32,178 nt of DNA, taken from contig JAFABA010000067.1 of assembly GCA_023426265.1 (NCBI GenBank), positions 1-32,178 on the forward strand, in the 5' to 3' direction. The DNA is from Bacillota bacterium (GTDB lineage: Bacteria; Bacillota; Clostridia; Christensenellales; CAG-138). Under the pieces are notes generated by a model. It was not told the origin of the DNA and did not search any database. It worked only from the letters and a program-made list of their open reading frames with translations. This document shows, piece by piece, positions 22,671 through 30,697 of this stretch. Numbering within the stretch: position 1 is the stretch's first letter; each line of letters opens with the position of its first letter. The translations under genes were made by a program, and so were the position numbers.

Positions 22671-23573
22671 TTACAAACTCCTCACGGGCCGCGCCTCGAT
22701 ATAGCCGCGGTAGCCCTGTGGTTCCAACTGGATGCGCGGGCCGTCCTCGTCCGCCCAGGCAAAGCCGTATAACTTGGGATCGTAGCGGCCCATTGCCTCC
22801 ACGACATACGAGATTTCATTCATAAACGCCTCGTCGTCATAAGGCGGGCCCTGGAACACCATCAGCTTGCAGGGCGGCAGGTCGATGAGCTCATACCCTT
22901 CCGGTATTGCGTTTGTGTAGTTGACCGGCACTTCCACGCCCTGCACATACTTCGAGGTGCCGAGTTTGATCATAGCTTCGGGCAGCCACATACCTACGGG
23001 TTCGTAGAGCGCCTCTTTTACGCTGACGAGCATCGCCCACACATCGCAGCCGACCTCTTCACAGTAGGCAAAATACTCTTCCGCCTTCTTGCCCCGGCGG
23101 ACGAGCGCTTTGCGCTCCGGACGCTCGATGACCTGTACAAATACAGTGCGGTCCTTCTGCTCTTCCATTTTTCTTTCTCCCTTTTCTTTCAAAATCAAGG
23201 GGTAGGCCGAAGCCGGGTAGGGCAGAAACAACGGGATGGGCGGCGTTGTCGCGCTGTACTTTTTTGGGGGTAGCCCAAACGCCCTGGTAAATGCGCGGGT
23301 AAAGCCCTCGTGCGAGTCGAACACGAAATCCAGCGCAACATCCAGCACACGCGCTTCATGATCCCTTAAATACAGCGCCGCGCGGGAAAGCCTTCTTGCG
23401 CGCAGGTACGCAAACGGCGCTTTGCCCGTATGCGCCTGAAACAGGCGTGCGCTGTGGTAGGGCGAATACCCTGCCGCTTTCGCCAGCTGGTACAGCGTGA
23501 TGGACTCAAACAGATGCTTCTCGATATACGCTTGCATCCTGCGGACTGACCGCACCGCCTCCGGAAGTTCCAT
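22671..23573 (-). CDS. AraC-family regulator with GyrI-like effector domain
   Basis: A 300-residue transcription factor: the double AraC HTH is at about 10-110 (ITLYQLAKAAGYSPYHSARLFQAHTGKAP, then VLDVALDFVFDSHEGFTRAFTRAFGLPPKKY) and a GyrI/Bacillus-BmrR-like small-molecule binding domain fills about 135-295. The order, HTH first, is that of Rob/SoxS-type multidrug or stress regulators. ATG 23573 follows GGGGGAGAGG; upstream in-frame starts would add 56 unusual residues. It is convergent with gapN and divergent from the second chemoreceptor. Targets are unknown; no transporter is adjacent. Confidence 0.9.
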   Translation of the reverse strand: MELPEAVRSVRRMQAYIEKHLFESITLYQLAKAAGYSPYHSARLFQAHTGKAPFAYLRARRLSRAALYLRDHEARVLDVALDFVFDSHEGFTRAFTRAFGLPPKKYSATTPPIPLFLPYPASAYPLILKEKGERKMEEQKDRTVFVQVIERPERKALVRRGKKAEEYFAYCEEVGCDVWAMLVSVKEALYEPVGMWLPEAMIKLGTSKYVQGVEVPVNYTNAIPEGYELIDLPPCKLMVFQGPPYDDEAFMNEISYVVEAMGRYDPKLYGFAWADEDGPRIQLEPQGYRGYIEARPVRSL

Positions 23574-23917
23574 ACCCTCTCCCCCTTGCCTTACCAATAT
23601 ACCCCACGCAATATGCCGGTTTCTTGACCACGCTTGCTGAAAAACCAAATCTCCCTGCTTTTGCGGGCAATCTTGAGCATAATTCCTGTTACTTGCCATG
23701 CTGCAGAAGGCCGGCAGGTTCCGCCTGCCTTCATAGCTCATGCGCCGGATTTTCCCTGGAGATCCAGAAAAATTCGGGCGCCGGAAAAAGAATTTTTATG
23801 CAAAATTTCTTCTAAGCTCCTGCAGAAATATCACGATATTATACCCATCACATTTGCCAGGTTAAAATGTTTGGCCCCTTGCCCCGGGACATACGGCTTG
23901 CCTGAAAGGAGTTCATT
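23574..23917. other. Divergent intergenic region between the AraC gene and chemoreceptor 2
   Basis: This stretch of 344 bases has no supported gene. It holds the SigD-like promoter of the chemoreceptor (23813-23839) and a GGCAGG/CCTGCC hairpin near 23713-23729. A minus-strand TATATT box near 23600 could serve the AraC gene, without a clear -35. Confidence 0.6.
23813..23839 (+). promoter_or_regulatory. SigD (sigma-28)-like promoter of the second chemoreceptor gene
   Basis: TAAG (23813-23816), 15 bases and CACGATAT (23832-23839), the same boxes and spacing as at 18240-18266. The leader would be about 70 bases. Confidence 0.7.
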
Positions 23918-26374
23918 ATGAAAAAAAAGCGCCTGTTTTCCGTCGGAACCTTTAAAAAGCTTTCCGTGCGCATCCCGCTGCTGGTCAGCCTGATGTTCGC
24001 GGTTGTCATGCTTGCGTTGCTTTTAGTTGCACGCGCCGTGCTGATGGATTCCATGGTAAGCTTTACGCAAAAGGACATCGCGGCGCTTGCCACCGGCAAT
24101 GCGGACATCGCGGCAGAATATTTAGAAACGATGCAGTTTCAATCCAAGGCTATGGCCACGTTCCTTGCACAGCTTGAAGGCAAAGCCAGCACGCAGGACG
24201 ATGCAGCCAAGACCCTCCAGTTTGTGCGGGAAGTGCTCTACAGCGCCCTGGACGACGAACGGATCTACTCCGTGTATACCGCGTGGGAACCGAACAGTTA
24301 CTTTTACAACACGCCGGACGGGATTTCCTTCCTCGCCTACCGCTCCGGCGAAAAAACCACCATGGACTTGCTCTATAATTATAACGAATATAGTCTGCAG
24401 GACTACTACGCTTATGTAAAGAAAAATCTCACGCCGCACATGACGGAGCCGTATGTCAGCAAGCTTGCAAACGGCGAGGAAGCGCTGATGATGACCATCA
24501 GCAATCCCATTTTCAACCGCAGCGGGAGCTTTGCGGGCGTGGCAAGCTGCAACATCCTGGTGGATACCATCAATACCCTCTCCTACAATATGGGCGGGTA
24601 TACTACCGCCTACCAGTTCCTGCAAACGGACGAACGCTCCTACCTCGCTCATTCGCAGGATGTCGCAAAAATCGGCGCCATAAACGAGCAGGCAGACGCA
24701 ACGGAAACGGACGCCGTATCCAGCGCGACCCTTGAAGAGGGAGTCAGCTTTACGGAGGATCAAAGCGAGTTGACCGGCAACGCCGCCTACACCGTTTCCG
24801 TACCGTTCTTCATCGGGGAAATCGACGAGCCCTTAAGGAGCGTATTTGTTGTGGAAAAGGCGGAAACGGAGCACGAACTCCATGCTATACTGACCACCGT
24901 TACTTTAGGGCTGGCAGGCGTGCTGGTCGTGATTGGGCTCGTGCTGATGCTGGTCATGCGCAAGGCGCTAAGCCCCATAGGTAAAATCGTAAGGCTCGCC
25001 ACGGACGTAAAGAACGGCATACTGGATACGGACGTCACCATACGCTCCAAGGACGAACTACTGGATCTTTACAACGCCGTCAATGACATCCGCTCTACCT
25101 CCAAGCAGCTTGTGGCCGATTCCATTATGCTCACGGAAGCGGCGGTAGCGGGCAGGCTGGAAGAGCGCGCCGATGCCGGGCTGCATGAGGGCGAATACAA
25201 GCGCCTGGTGGAGGGCATCAACAGCACGCTGGACGCGATTGTGGAGCCGATCGTCGAGGTGATCGACATGCTCCAGCAGATAGAGCGGGGCAATCTCTCC
25301 ATGCGCATTGAAAAGGAATACCGGGGCGACTTTGCGATGGTGCGCGATACCCTGAACGTGACCATGGATGCGCTCAACAATTATATCTCCGAAACCCGGC
25401 GCGTATTAAGCGCCGCCGCGGAAGGCGACTTGACCGAGTCCATTTCCTCCGAATTCAACGGCGACTTTGGCAAATTAAAAGACGCGGTCAACGCCATAGT
25501 GGACACGCTTAACAATACGTTCTCCAGCATAAGCACCGCCGCGGAGCAGGTGGCCTCCGGCACGCGCCAGGTGGCGGACGGCAGCCAGAGCATTTCCCAG
25601 GGCGCGACAGAGCAGGCGAGCGCAATTGAGGAGCTGACGGCGACCATTACCGAAATCGCCGCCCAGACCAAGGAGAACGCAAAGAGTGCAAATATCGCAA
25701 ACGAGCTTTCCATCGCCGCCAAGGAAGAAGCCGCAAAGGGGACCGGGCATATGCAGAACCTGCAGCGCGCGATGGAGGAAATCAACGAAGGCTCGGTGAA
25801 TATCAAGAAGATCATCAAAGTGATCGACGATATCGCATTCCAGACCAACATACTGGCGCTCAACGCGGCGGTGGAAGCTGCAAGGGCCGGCCAGCACGGC
25901 CGCGGGTTTGCCGTGGTGGCAGAGGAGGTTAGAAACCTCGCTTCCCGCAGCGCGCAGGCCGCAAAGGAGACCACGGATCTCATTCAGGGGTCCATCAAAA
26001 AAGCGGAAGCCGGTACCAAGATTGCGAACAGCACGGCGGCGTCGCTCGCAAGCATCGTGACGGGCGTAGACAAGACCGTGGAGCTGGTGGGGTATATCGC
26101 AGCGGCTTCCAACGAGCAGGCGACGGGCATCATGCAGGTCAACCGCGGGATAGACCAGCTTTCCGATGTGGTGCAAAACAATTCCGCCACTGCGGAAGAA
26201 AGCGCCGCCACCACCGAGGAATTGTCCAGCCAGGCCGAACTGCTCAAACGCATGGTCGAGCAGGTAAAACTCAAAGACCCGGCGGACGAGGAGGAAGAAG
26301 AGGACGCCTCCGAGACGGCGGAACTGCCGCACGCCGGCCAGAAGGCTGGCAGCGGAGAGTTCGGCAAATATTAA
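23918..26374 (+). CDS. Methyl-accepting chemotaxis protein (dCache, HAMP array) 2
   Basis: An 818-residue paralogue of the receptor at 18304-20862. TM1 is at about 20-42, a dCache sensor follows to about 310, TM2 lies in VTLGLAGVLVVIGLVLMLVM, then four HAMP-like units (NGILDTDV, AGRLEERA, RGNLSMRI, EGDLTESI), the conserved signalling tip IAFQTNILALNAAVEAARAGQHGRG, and an acidic tail ending in EFGKY. The sensor part differs clearly from receptor 1 while the cytoplasmic half is almost the same, so the two probably respond to different ligands through the same signalling machinery. AAAGGAG precedes the ATG. The promoter is SigD-like. Confidence 0.95.
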   Translation: MKKKRLFSVGTFKKLSVRIPLLVSLMFAVVMLALLLVARAVLMDSMVSFTQKDIAALATGNADIAAEYLETMQFQSKAMATFLAQLEGKASTQDDAAKTLQFVREVLYSALDDERIYSVYTAWEPNSYFYNTPDGISFLAYRSGEKTTMDLLYNYNEYSLQDYYAYVKKNLTPHMTEPYVSKLANGEEALMMTISNPIFNRSGSFAGVASCNILVDTINTLSYNMGGYTTAYQFLQTDERSYLAHSQDVAKIGAINEQADATETDAVSSATLEEGVSFTEDQSELTGNAAYTVSVPFFIGEIDEPLRSVFVVEKAETEHELHAILTTVTLGLAGVLVVIGLVLMLVMRKALSPIGKIVRLATDVKNGILDTDVTIRSKDELLDLYNAVNDIRSTSKQLVADSIMLTEAAVAGRLEERADAGLHEGEYKRLVEGINSTLDAIVEPIVEVIDMLQQIERGNLSMRIEKEYRGDFAMVRDTLNVTMDALNNYISETRRVLSAAAEGDLTESISSEFNGDFGKLKDAVNAIVDTLNNTFSSISTAAEQVASGTRQVADGSQSISQGATEQASAIEELTATITEIAAQTKENAKSANIANELSIAAKEEAAKGTGHMQNLQRAMEEINEGSVNIKKIIKVIDDIAFQTNILALNAAVEAARAGQHGRGFAVVAEEVRNLASRSAQAAKETTDLIQGSIKKAEAGTKIANSTAASLASIVTGVDKTVELVGYIAAASNEQATGIMQVNRGIDQLSDVVQNNSATAEESAATTEELSSQAELLKRMVEQVKLKDPADEEEEEDASETAELPHAGQKAGSGEFGKY

Positions 26375-26390
26375 GCTCACGCTATCACAA

Positions 26391-26420
26391 ACGCCCCGCA
26401 GAATACGTTCCGCGGGGCGT
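26391..26420 (+). terminator. GC-rich hairpin just after chemoreceptor 2
   Basis: ACGCCCCGC and GCGGGGCGT form a 9-pair stem 16 bases after the stop codon. No T-run follows, so it is a weak terminator or an mRNA end hairpin; the strong one is at 26545-26577. Confidence 0.45.
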
Positions 26421-26445
26421 CAACGTGCTAATAGAACCTGTCGTT

Positions 26446-26522
26446 TGTCATTCTGAGCCGAAGGCGAAGAGTCTAGCCCTAATATAGGCGCTTCAAGATC
26501 CTTCGCTTTGCTCAGGATGACA
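26446..26522. repeat. Intergenic palindromic repeat element (REP/MITE-like)
   Basis: TGTCATTCTGAGC at the left end and GCTCAGGATGACA at the right end are inverted copies with one mismatch, and the inner parts (GGCGAAG and CTTCGC) are also complementary. Elements ending in TGTCATTCTGAGC with CGAAG inside are widespread in intergenic regions of Firmicutes genomes. It sits between chemoreceptor 2 and the strong terminator. Confidence 0.75.
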
Positions 26523-26544
26523 GTAAGCGGCTTTGTTGACAGAC

Positions 26545-26577
26545 GCGCCCTGCGGAACATTCCGCAGGGCGCTTTTT
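26545..26577 (+). terminator. Strong intrinsic terminator between chemoreceptor 2 and pyrG
   Basis: GCGCCCTGCGGAA and TTCCGCAGGGCGC form a perfect 13-pair stem followed by TTTTT on the plus strand. Its core CCCTGCGGA is shared with the terminator of chemoreceptor 1. On the minus strand, after pyrG, the T-run is missing. It fits as the original terminator of chemoreceptor 2, pushed away by the repeat element. Confidence 0.85.
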
Positions 26578-26588
26578 CATCACCTTAT

Positions 26589-28217
26589 TTATTTGCCCTG
26601 CGCGTACGCCTTTGCCGCATGCACGAACCCGGCGAATATGGGGTGGGCGCTGTCCGGCCTGGACTTGAACTCCGGATGGAACTGCACGCCGATAAAGAAC
26701 GGATGCGCGGGCATCTCCATGATCTCCGCAAGCCTGCGCTCCGGATTCCATCCGGTGAAGTGAATTCCCTTCTCTTCAAACGCCGGTACAAAGCCGTTGT
26801 TGATCTCATAGCGGTGGCGGTGGCGTTCACGGATCATGTCTGTTCCGTACAGCTTCTCTGCCATGGAACCGGGCGTGATTTTGCAGGCGTAGCCGCCCAG
26901 GCGCAGCGTGCCGCCGATTCGGATAGCGCCTTCTTCATCCATATGGTTGCGCTGATCCGGCATGAGCGCCACGACGGGATGGCTGGTGTTGGGGTCCACC
27001 TCGGTGGTGTGGGCGTCGGAATAGCCCAGTACGTTGCGTGCAAACTCCACGATGGCCATCTGCATGCCCAGGCAGATGCCAAAGAAGGGAATGTTGTTTT
27101 CCCGCGCGTAGCGGATGGCCGACATTTTACCCAGTAGCCCGCGCTCTCCAAAGCCGCCGGGAACGAGTATGCCGTCTATGCCGGATAAATGCGCCGCTAC
27201 GCCGTCCCGTGTGACGTCCTCCGCATCCACCCAGCGGATGTTCACCTCCACGTTTGCGGCGATGCCGCCGTGATGCAGCGATTCCGCCACGGAAAGGTAC
27301 GCATCGTGCAGGCCCACATATTTGCCGACGATCGCGATTTCGCACTTGCCTTCCGGGTGCAGCTCGCGCTCCACCATGGCCCCCCAGTTGCAAAGATCGG
27401 GCTTTGTGGCGGGCATCAGCAGACGCTTTAACACGGCGTCGCACAGGCCGTTGCGCTCCAAGAGCAGCGGCACTTCATACAGCGAGCGCGCGTTGAGATT
27501 TTCTATGACGCAGTCCTCGGACACGTTGCAGAAGAGCGCAATCTTCGCCTTCATGCTCTGGGGAATGGCCCTGTCGCTGCGGCAGACGAGGATATCCGGC
27601 TGAATTCCTATTGATAATAGCTCTTTGACTGAATGCTGCGTGGGCTTGCTTTTGAGTTCCCCCGCCGCCGCAATATACGGCACCAGCGTCACATGGATAA
27701 AGCAACAGTCCCCAGGGGCGCAGTCCGTCTTCAACTGGCGGATGGCCTCCAGAAACGGCTGGCTTTCGATATCGCCCACCGTACCGCCGATTTCTATGAT
27801 AAGTACGTCGGGCCTGACTTCCTCTACCACGCGGTACACCCTGGCCTTGATTTCATCCGTGATGTGCGGGATCACCTGCACGGTGCCGCCAAGGTACCCG
27901 CCCTGACGCTCGCGCTCTATGACGGTGGAATATACCTGCCCTGTGGTCGTATTGTTTGCGCGGGAAAGCTGCTCGTCTATGAAGCGCTCGTAATGGCCCA
28001 CGTCCAGGTCCGTTTCCGCGCCGTCGTCTGTGACGTATACCTCTCCATGCTGGTAGGGATTCATGGTGCCGGGGTCCACATTGATATAAGGATCAAGCTT
28101 GCAGATGGATACGGAGTGGCCGCGCGCCTTAAGAAGCCGCCCCAGCGACGCCGCCGTAATCCCTTTGCCCAGCGATGATACCACGCCTCCCGTTACAAAT
28201 ACCAGCTTGGTTGCCAT
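26589..28217 (-). CDS. pyrG: CTP synthase
   Basis: Makes CTP from UTP, ATP and glutamine. The 542-residue protein has the N-terminal amidoligase domain (SSLGKGITAASLGRLLKARG near residue 14, DPYINVDPGTMNPYQHGEVYV) and a C-terminal class I glutamine amidotransferase domain with Cys382 in GICLGMQ and His514-Glu516 in QFHPEF. All catalytic residues are intact. ATG 28217 follows GAGGAGG. A leader of about 140 bases starts GGGCTC and contains an intrinsic terminator, the layout known for CTP-dependent attenuation of pyrG in Bacillus. Convergent with chemoreceptor 2. Confidence 0.98.
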   Translation of the reverse strand: MATKLVFVTGGVVSSLGKGITAASLGRLLKARGHSVSICKLDPYINVDPGTMNPYQHGEVYVTDDGAETDLDVGHYERFIDEQLSRANNTTTGQVYSTVIERERQGGYLGGTVQVIPHITDEIKARVYRVVEEVRPDVLIIEIGGTVGDIESQPFLEAIRQLKTDCAPGDCCFIHVTLVPYIAAAGELKSKPTQHSVKELLSIGIQPDILVCRSDRAIPQSMKAKIALFCNVSEDCVIENLNARSLYEVPLLLERNGLCDAVLKRLLMPATKPDLCNWGAMVERELHPEGKCEIAIVGKYVGLHDAYLSVAESLHHGGIAANVEVNIRWVDAEDVTRDGVAAHLSGIDGILVPGGFGERGLLGKMSAIRYARENNIPFFGICLGMQMAIVEFARNVLGYSDAHTTEVDPNTSHPVVALMPDQRNHMDEEGAIRIGGTLRLGGYACKITPGSMAEKLYGTDMIRERHRHRYEINNGFVPAFEEKGIHFTGWNPERRLAEIMEMPAHPFFIGVQFHPEFKSRPDSAHPIFAGFVHAAKAYAQGK

Positions 28218-28290
28218 ACTGTCCTCCTCATGCATTTCTATTTTTGTCGGCTGCAAAGGGCGTCTTTGCCGGTTTGCGCCGCATATGCCG

Positions 28291-28336
28291 CTCCATAAAA
28301 AAATAAAAAACGCCTCCATCGTGTAGGAGGCGTTTT
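28291..28336 (-). terminator. Attenuator terminator in the pyrG leader
   Basis: AAAACGCCTCC and GGAGGCGTTTT form an 11-pair stem in the minus-strand transcript, followed by a long T-rich run (TTTTTTATTTTTTT in total). It ends about 75 bases before the pyrG start and begins 19 bases after the predicted start site. The CCTCC in its 5' arm could pair with a run of G at the RNA 5' end. Confidence 0.88.
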
Positions 28337-28349
28337 AGGCGTTTCTTTC

Positions 28350-28389
28350 GAGCCCTTATTAGTATAGCATCATGGCGGATGCCCCGCAA
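28350..28389 (-). promoter_or_regulatory. pyrG promoter with GGGCTC initiation sequence
   Basis: On the minus strand TTGCGG (28384-28389), 17 bases and TATACT (28361-28366) are followed after five bases by GGGCTC (28355-28350). A start at the first G gives an RNA beginning GGGCUC, the initially transcribed sequence used for reiterative G addition at low CTP in Bacillus subtilis pyrG. Confidence 0.8.
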
Positions 28390-28481
28390 GATCTTTTTCG
28401 CTCTGTTTCTTTCTTCCAATCGTTCCGTCCAGGAAGGGCGGGCATCCCCGCTACGGCTTTATTTTCGTCGCATTTCCGCTA

Positions 28482-29528
28482 CTAATTCGCCTGGGAGATG
28501 CGAACTTCCCCGGACGTGGTCCTGATGGAAAGCGCGGCTGTGGGGTTTTCGCCCACCTGCCCGGTGGCGTGTTTGCCGCTCTTGTCATAGGACAGCGGTA
28601 TGTCGCAATCGATATCGCCGGACGTGACGGAAGCTTCAATCTTGACGGCAGCTTCCTTCACAAGCTCAATGGAAACGGTGCCCGAGGTGACACGCACATC
28701 CATGTCTCCCTGGGGCAACGCGGAGTCGATCCTGACAGTACCGGACTGCGTCCCGATTTCCCCGTAGCCGGCAAACTGATCCACCCTTATGTTCCCCGAC
28801 GTGGTGGAAATGTCCTGCTCGCCGCCCGAAACGCTGCCCACGCGGATGTTGCCCGAAGAGCTTCCGATAGAGCCGGTTCCCGCCACGGCTTCCACCACCG
28901 TGTCCCCGGAGGAGATTCGCATTTCATAGCGCGCGCTCGTCAGGGTATTCAGCCGGATATTGCCGGACGTCACGCCCAGGTTGAATTCTTCCGCATTGAC
29001 GTCGCCGCCGCGCAGATCTCCGGAGCTCAGGTGCAGCTTAAGCGATTTGAGCGCAAGCGCTTCGGGCAAAGTGATGTTGCCGGAACTTGTTTTGAGGTTT
29101 AAGTTTTCGCTGTACCGTTCGGGCAGGTAGACCTCCAGCTTTTTGAAAGCGCCAAAGGAAAACAGCCGGAAGAAGGAGTGGTACTGCTTGCTCTTTACTA
29201 AAACCTTCCCGTTTTCCACGGAGGAAGCAAAGAGTTCTTCGGGCTGCAGATCGTGGTTTGCGAGCAGCTTTACCCGCAATTCTTCCTCCTTGGTCAGATA
29301 TACCGTAATATCCATGCTGGAAAAATCGAATTCCAGCTCGCTTACCGCATCTAACGGGAAGCTTTCTTCCTGTATGGTCCGAAGCTCGCCCCAGGTCGCC
29401 GTGAGGCTCGGAAAGCCGGGAAAGCCAAACGCCGAGCGGCTGAGCAGCACGACAAACGCGCTTAACAGCAGGAACCCGATGATCCCCCATACGATGATTT
29501 GGGTAAGAATACTGTTTTTGTTATTCAT
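28482..29528 (-). CDS. DUF4097 membrane-anchored beta-helix protein
   Basis: A 348-residue protein with one N-terminal transmembrane helix (about 9-30) and an extracytoplasmic body of the DUF4097 type. About ten regular turns are marked by an SG pair followed by [NDT]-hydrophobic (TSSGNITL, LSSGDLRG, TSGNIRLN, SSGDTVVE, SSGNIRVG, TSGNIRVD, QSGTVRID, TSGTVSIE, TSGDIDCD, TSGEVRIS), a single-stranded right-handed beta-helix pattern. The start at 29528 follows GGGAGGAG and overlaps the stop of the previous gene by eight bases. It is the third gene of padR-DUF1700-DUF4097. The biochemical role is not established; DUF4097 genes are often cotranscribed with envelope-stress or PadR-type regulators. 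Confidence 0.88.
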   Translation of the reverse strand: MNNKNSILTQIIVWGIIGFLLLSAFVVLLSRSAFGFPGFPSLTATWGELRTIQEESFPLDAVSELEFDFSSMDITVYLTKEEELRVKLLANHDLQPEELFASSVENGKVLVKSKQYHSFFRLFSFGAFKKLEVYLPERYSENLNLKTSSGNITLPEALALKSLKLHLSSGDLRGGDVNAEEFNLGVTSGNIRLNTLTSARYEMRISSGDTVVEAVAGTGSIGSSSGNIRVGSVSGGEQDISTTSGNIRVDQFAGYGEIGTQSGTVRIDSALPQGDMDVRVTSGTVSIELVKEAAVKIEASVTSGDIDCDIPLSYDKSGKHATGQVGENPTAALSIRTTSGEVRISQAN

Positions 29529-30192
29529 GACGCTCCTCCCGAAGCTCAAACGCCAGCTTGATAATACGGTCCGCCGCTGCGGCGATGAGGAATATGATCC
29601 AGGAGAACGCCCAGGTTCCGGGCAGGAGGAACCCTATGAGGAAGTAGATAATCACCGTGACCATCCACAGGATAGAGGAGATGGACTTCCTCAGCCGCTC
29701 GCTGCGAGCGTTATTCGATTTCCACTGCTTGAATTCTTCCACCAGCGTATCGTCCGCGCGGACATATTTGGGGCGGGACAAAAAGTGATATACCAGCATG
29801 CAGCTGGCCGCGACAACCATGGCAATCATGATCACCGTCATGACCACGGGGTTTAAATGCAGCGCCGCCACGCCCAGTATCAGCACCAGCACGCCCAGCA
29901 TAATGAGCGCCAGGGCGCTTGTTACAACCGTCGCCGTCTTTTTTCTTTGGCGTTGTACTTCCGTGTGATCCATGACATCCGTCTCCTTTAATCCTCGAAT
30001 CAATTCATCGACATCCCCGATGCCGTTGATGACATTTTTGAGCGCTTCCTCTTCCGAAATGTCCTGCGCGATTAAATCGTTGTACTTTTCGTTGAGGTTG
30101 CCCAGCAGTTCTTCCTTGAGTTCCATGGCCCTGCGGGTCTTTGGCGCATCCGCAAATAGCCGCTCCACCGTTACGCGTAATTTTTCGTTCAT
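29521..30192 (-). CDS. DUF1700/permease-prefix-domain membrane protein
   Basis: A 223-residue protein. Residues 1-75 (MELKEELLGNLNEKYNDLIAQ, then ISEEEALKNVINGIGDVDELI) are the soluble helical prefix domain seen in DUF1700 and permease-prefix proteins. Four hydrophobic segments follow, two near 87-135 and two near 170-212. Such proteins are regularly placed between a PadR regulator and a DUF4097 protein and are thought to act with them at the membrane. The ATG follows GGGGGAG and starts 11 bases after the padR stop; the end overlaps the DUF4097 start. Confidence 0.85.
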   Translation of the reverse strand: MNEKLRVTVERLFADAPKTRRAMELKEELLGNLNEKYNDLIAQDISEEEALKNVINGIGDVDELIRGLKETDVMDHTEVQRQRKKTATVVTSALALIMLGVLVLILGVAALHLNPVVMTVIMIAMVVAASCMLVYHFLSRPKYVRADDTLVEEFKQWKSNNARSERLRKSISSILWMVTVIIYFLIGFLLPGTWAFSWIIFLIAAAADRIIKLAFELREERHE

Positions 30193-30203
30193 GTTTGCTC
30201 CCC

Positions 30204-30524
30204 CTACAGCAAGCTGTCGATTAACGTCTTGGCTTCCTGCCAATCCGCCCTGTTCTTTTCGTACGCCGCCCTCCCGGAAGGCGTAATGGAGTAGTACCTG
30301 CGCCTGGCGCCCGTGGTTTCATCCCCCCAGTAGGAGTAGATGAACCCGGCCGTTTCCAGCCGCCGGAAAGCGGAGTACAGCGTGGCCTCCTTGGCCTCGT
30401 ACGCGCCCCCCGTTTTTTCCTGTATGGCCTTATTGATCTCATACCCGTAGCTATCTTTATTAAGAAGCTGCGCGAGTATGATGGTATCCGTATGGCCGCG
30501 TATCAGATCCGCCGTAATAGACAA
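30204..30524 (-). CDS. PadR-family transcriptional regulator
   Basis: A 106-residue winged-helix protein with the PadR core: LNKDSYGYEINKAIQEKTGG, EATLYSAFRRLETAGFI and RRRYYSITPSGRAAYEK. PadR proteins usually repress their own operon. It starts with TTG after AAGGAGG at seven bases; no ATG lies in a suitable place. It is first in the operon with DUF1700 and DUF4097, and the promoter carries an inverted repeat over the -35 box that suits autorepression. Confidence 0.93.
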   Translation of the reverse strand: MSITADLIRGHTDTIILAQLLNKDSYGYEINKAIQEKTGGAYEAKEATLYSAFRRLETAGFIYSYWGDETTGARRRYYSITPSGRAAYEKNRADWQEAKTLIDSLL

Positions 30525-30560
30525 TCTGACGCCTCCTTCCTTTTTTTGCTTGTGTGTTAT

Positions 30561-30594
30561 ATCATATTATGCAATACCTCGCCTGTCAAGGTAT
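30561..30594 (-). promoter_or_regulatory. Promoter and candidate PadR operator of the padR operon
   Basis: On the minus strand TTGACA (30584-30589), 17 bases and TATGAT (30561-30566). ATACCT and AGGTAT (30589-30594 and 30574-30579) form a perfect inverted repeat with nine bases between, covering the -35 box and part of the spacer. Binding there would block RNA polymerase. Confidence 0.8.
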
Positions 30595-30639
30595 GTTTCT
30601 GTACGGAGTATATAAAATTTTAAAAAAGTCCGTTGTCGG

Positions 30640-30668
30640 TTTCCATTTTTGCGCAATTGCTTTATACT
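30640..30668 (+). promoter_or_regulatory. Promoter of the AAA ATPase gene
   Basis: TTTCCA (30640-30645), 17 bases and TATACT (30663-30668) on the plus strand, 30 bases before the start codon. Confidence 0.6.
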
Positions 30669-30697
30669 GTAACCATAGAATTAAAGGGGGCTATTTC

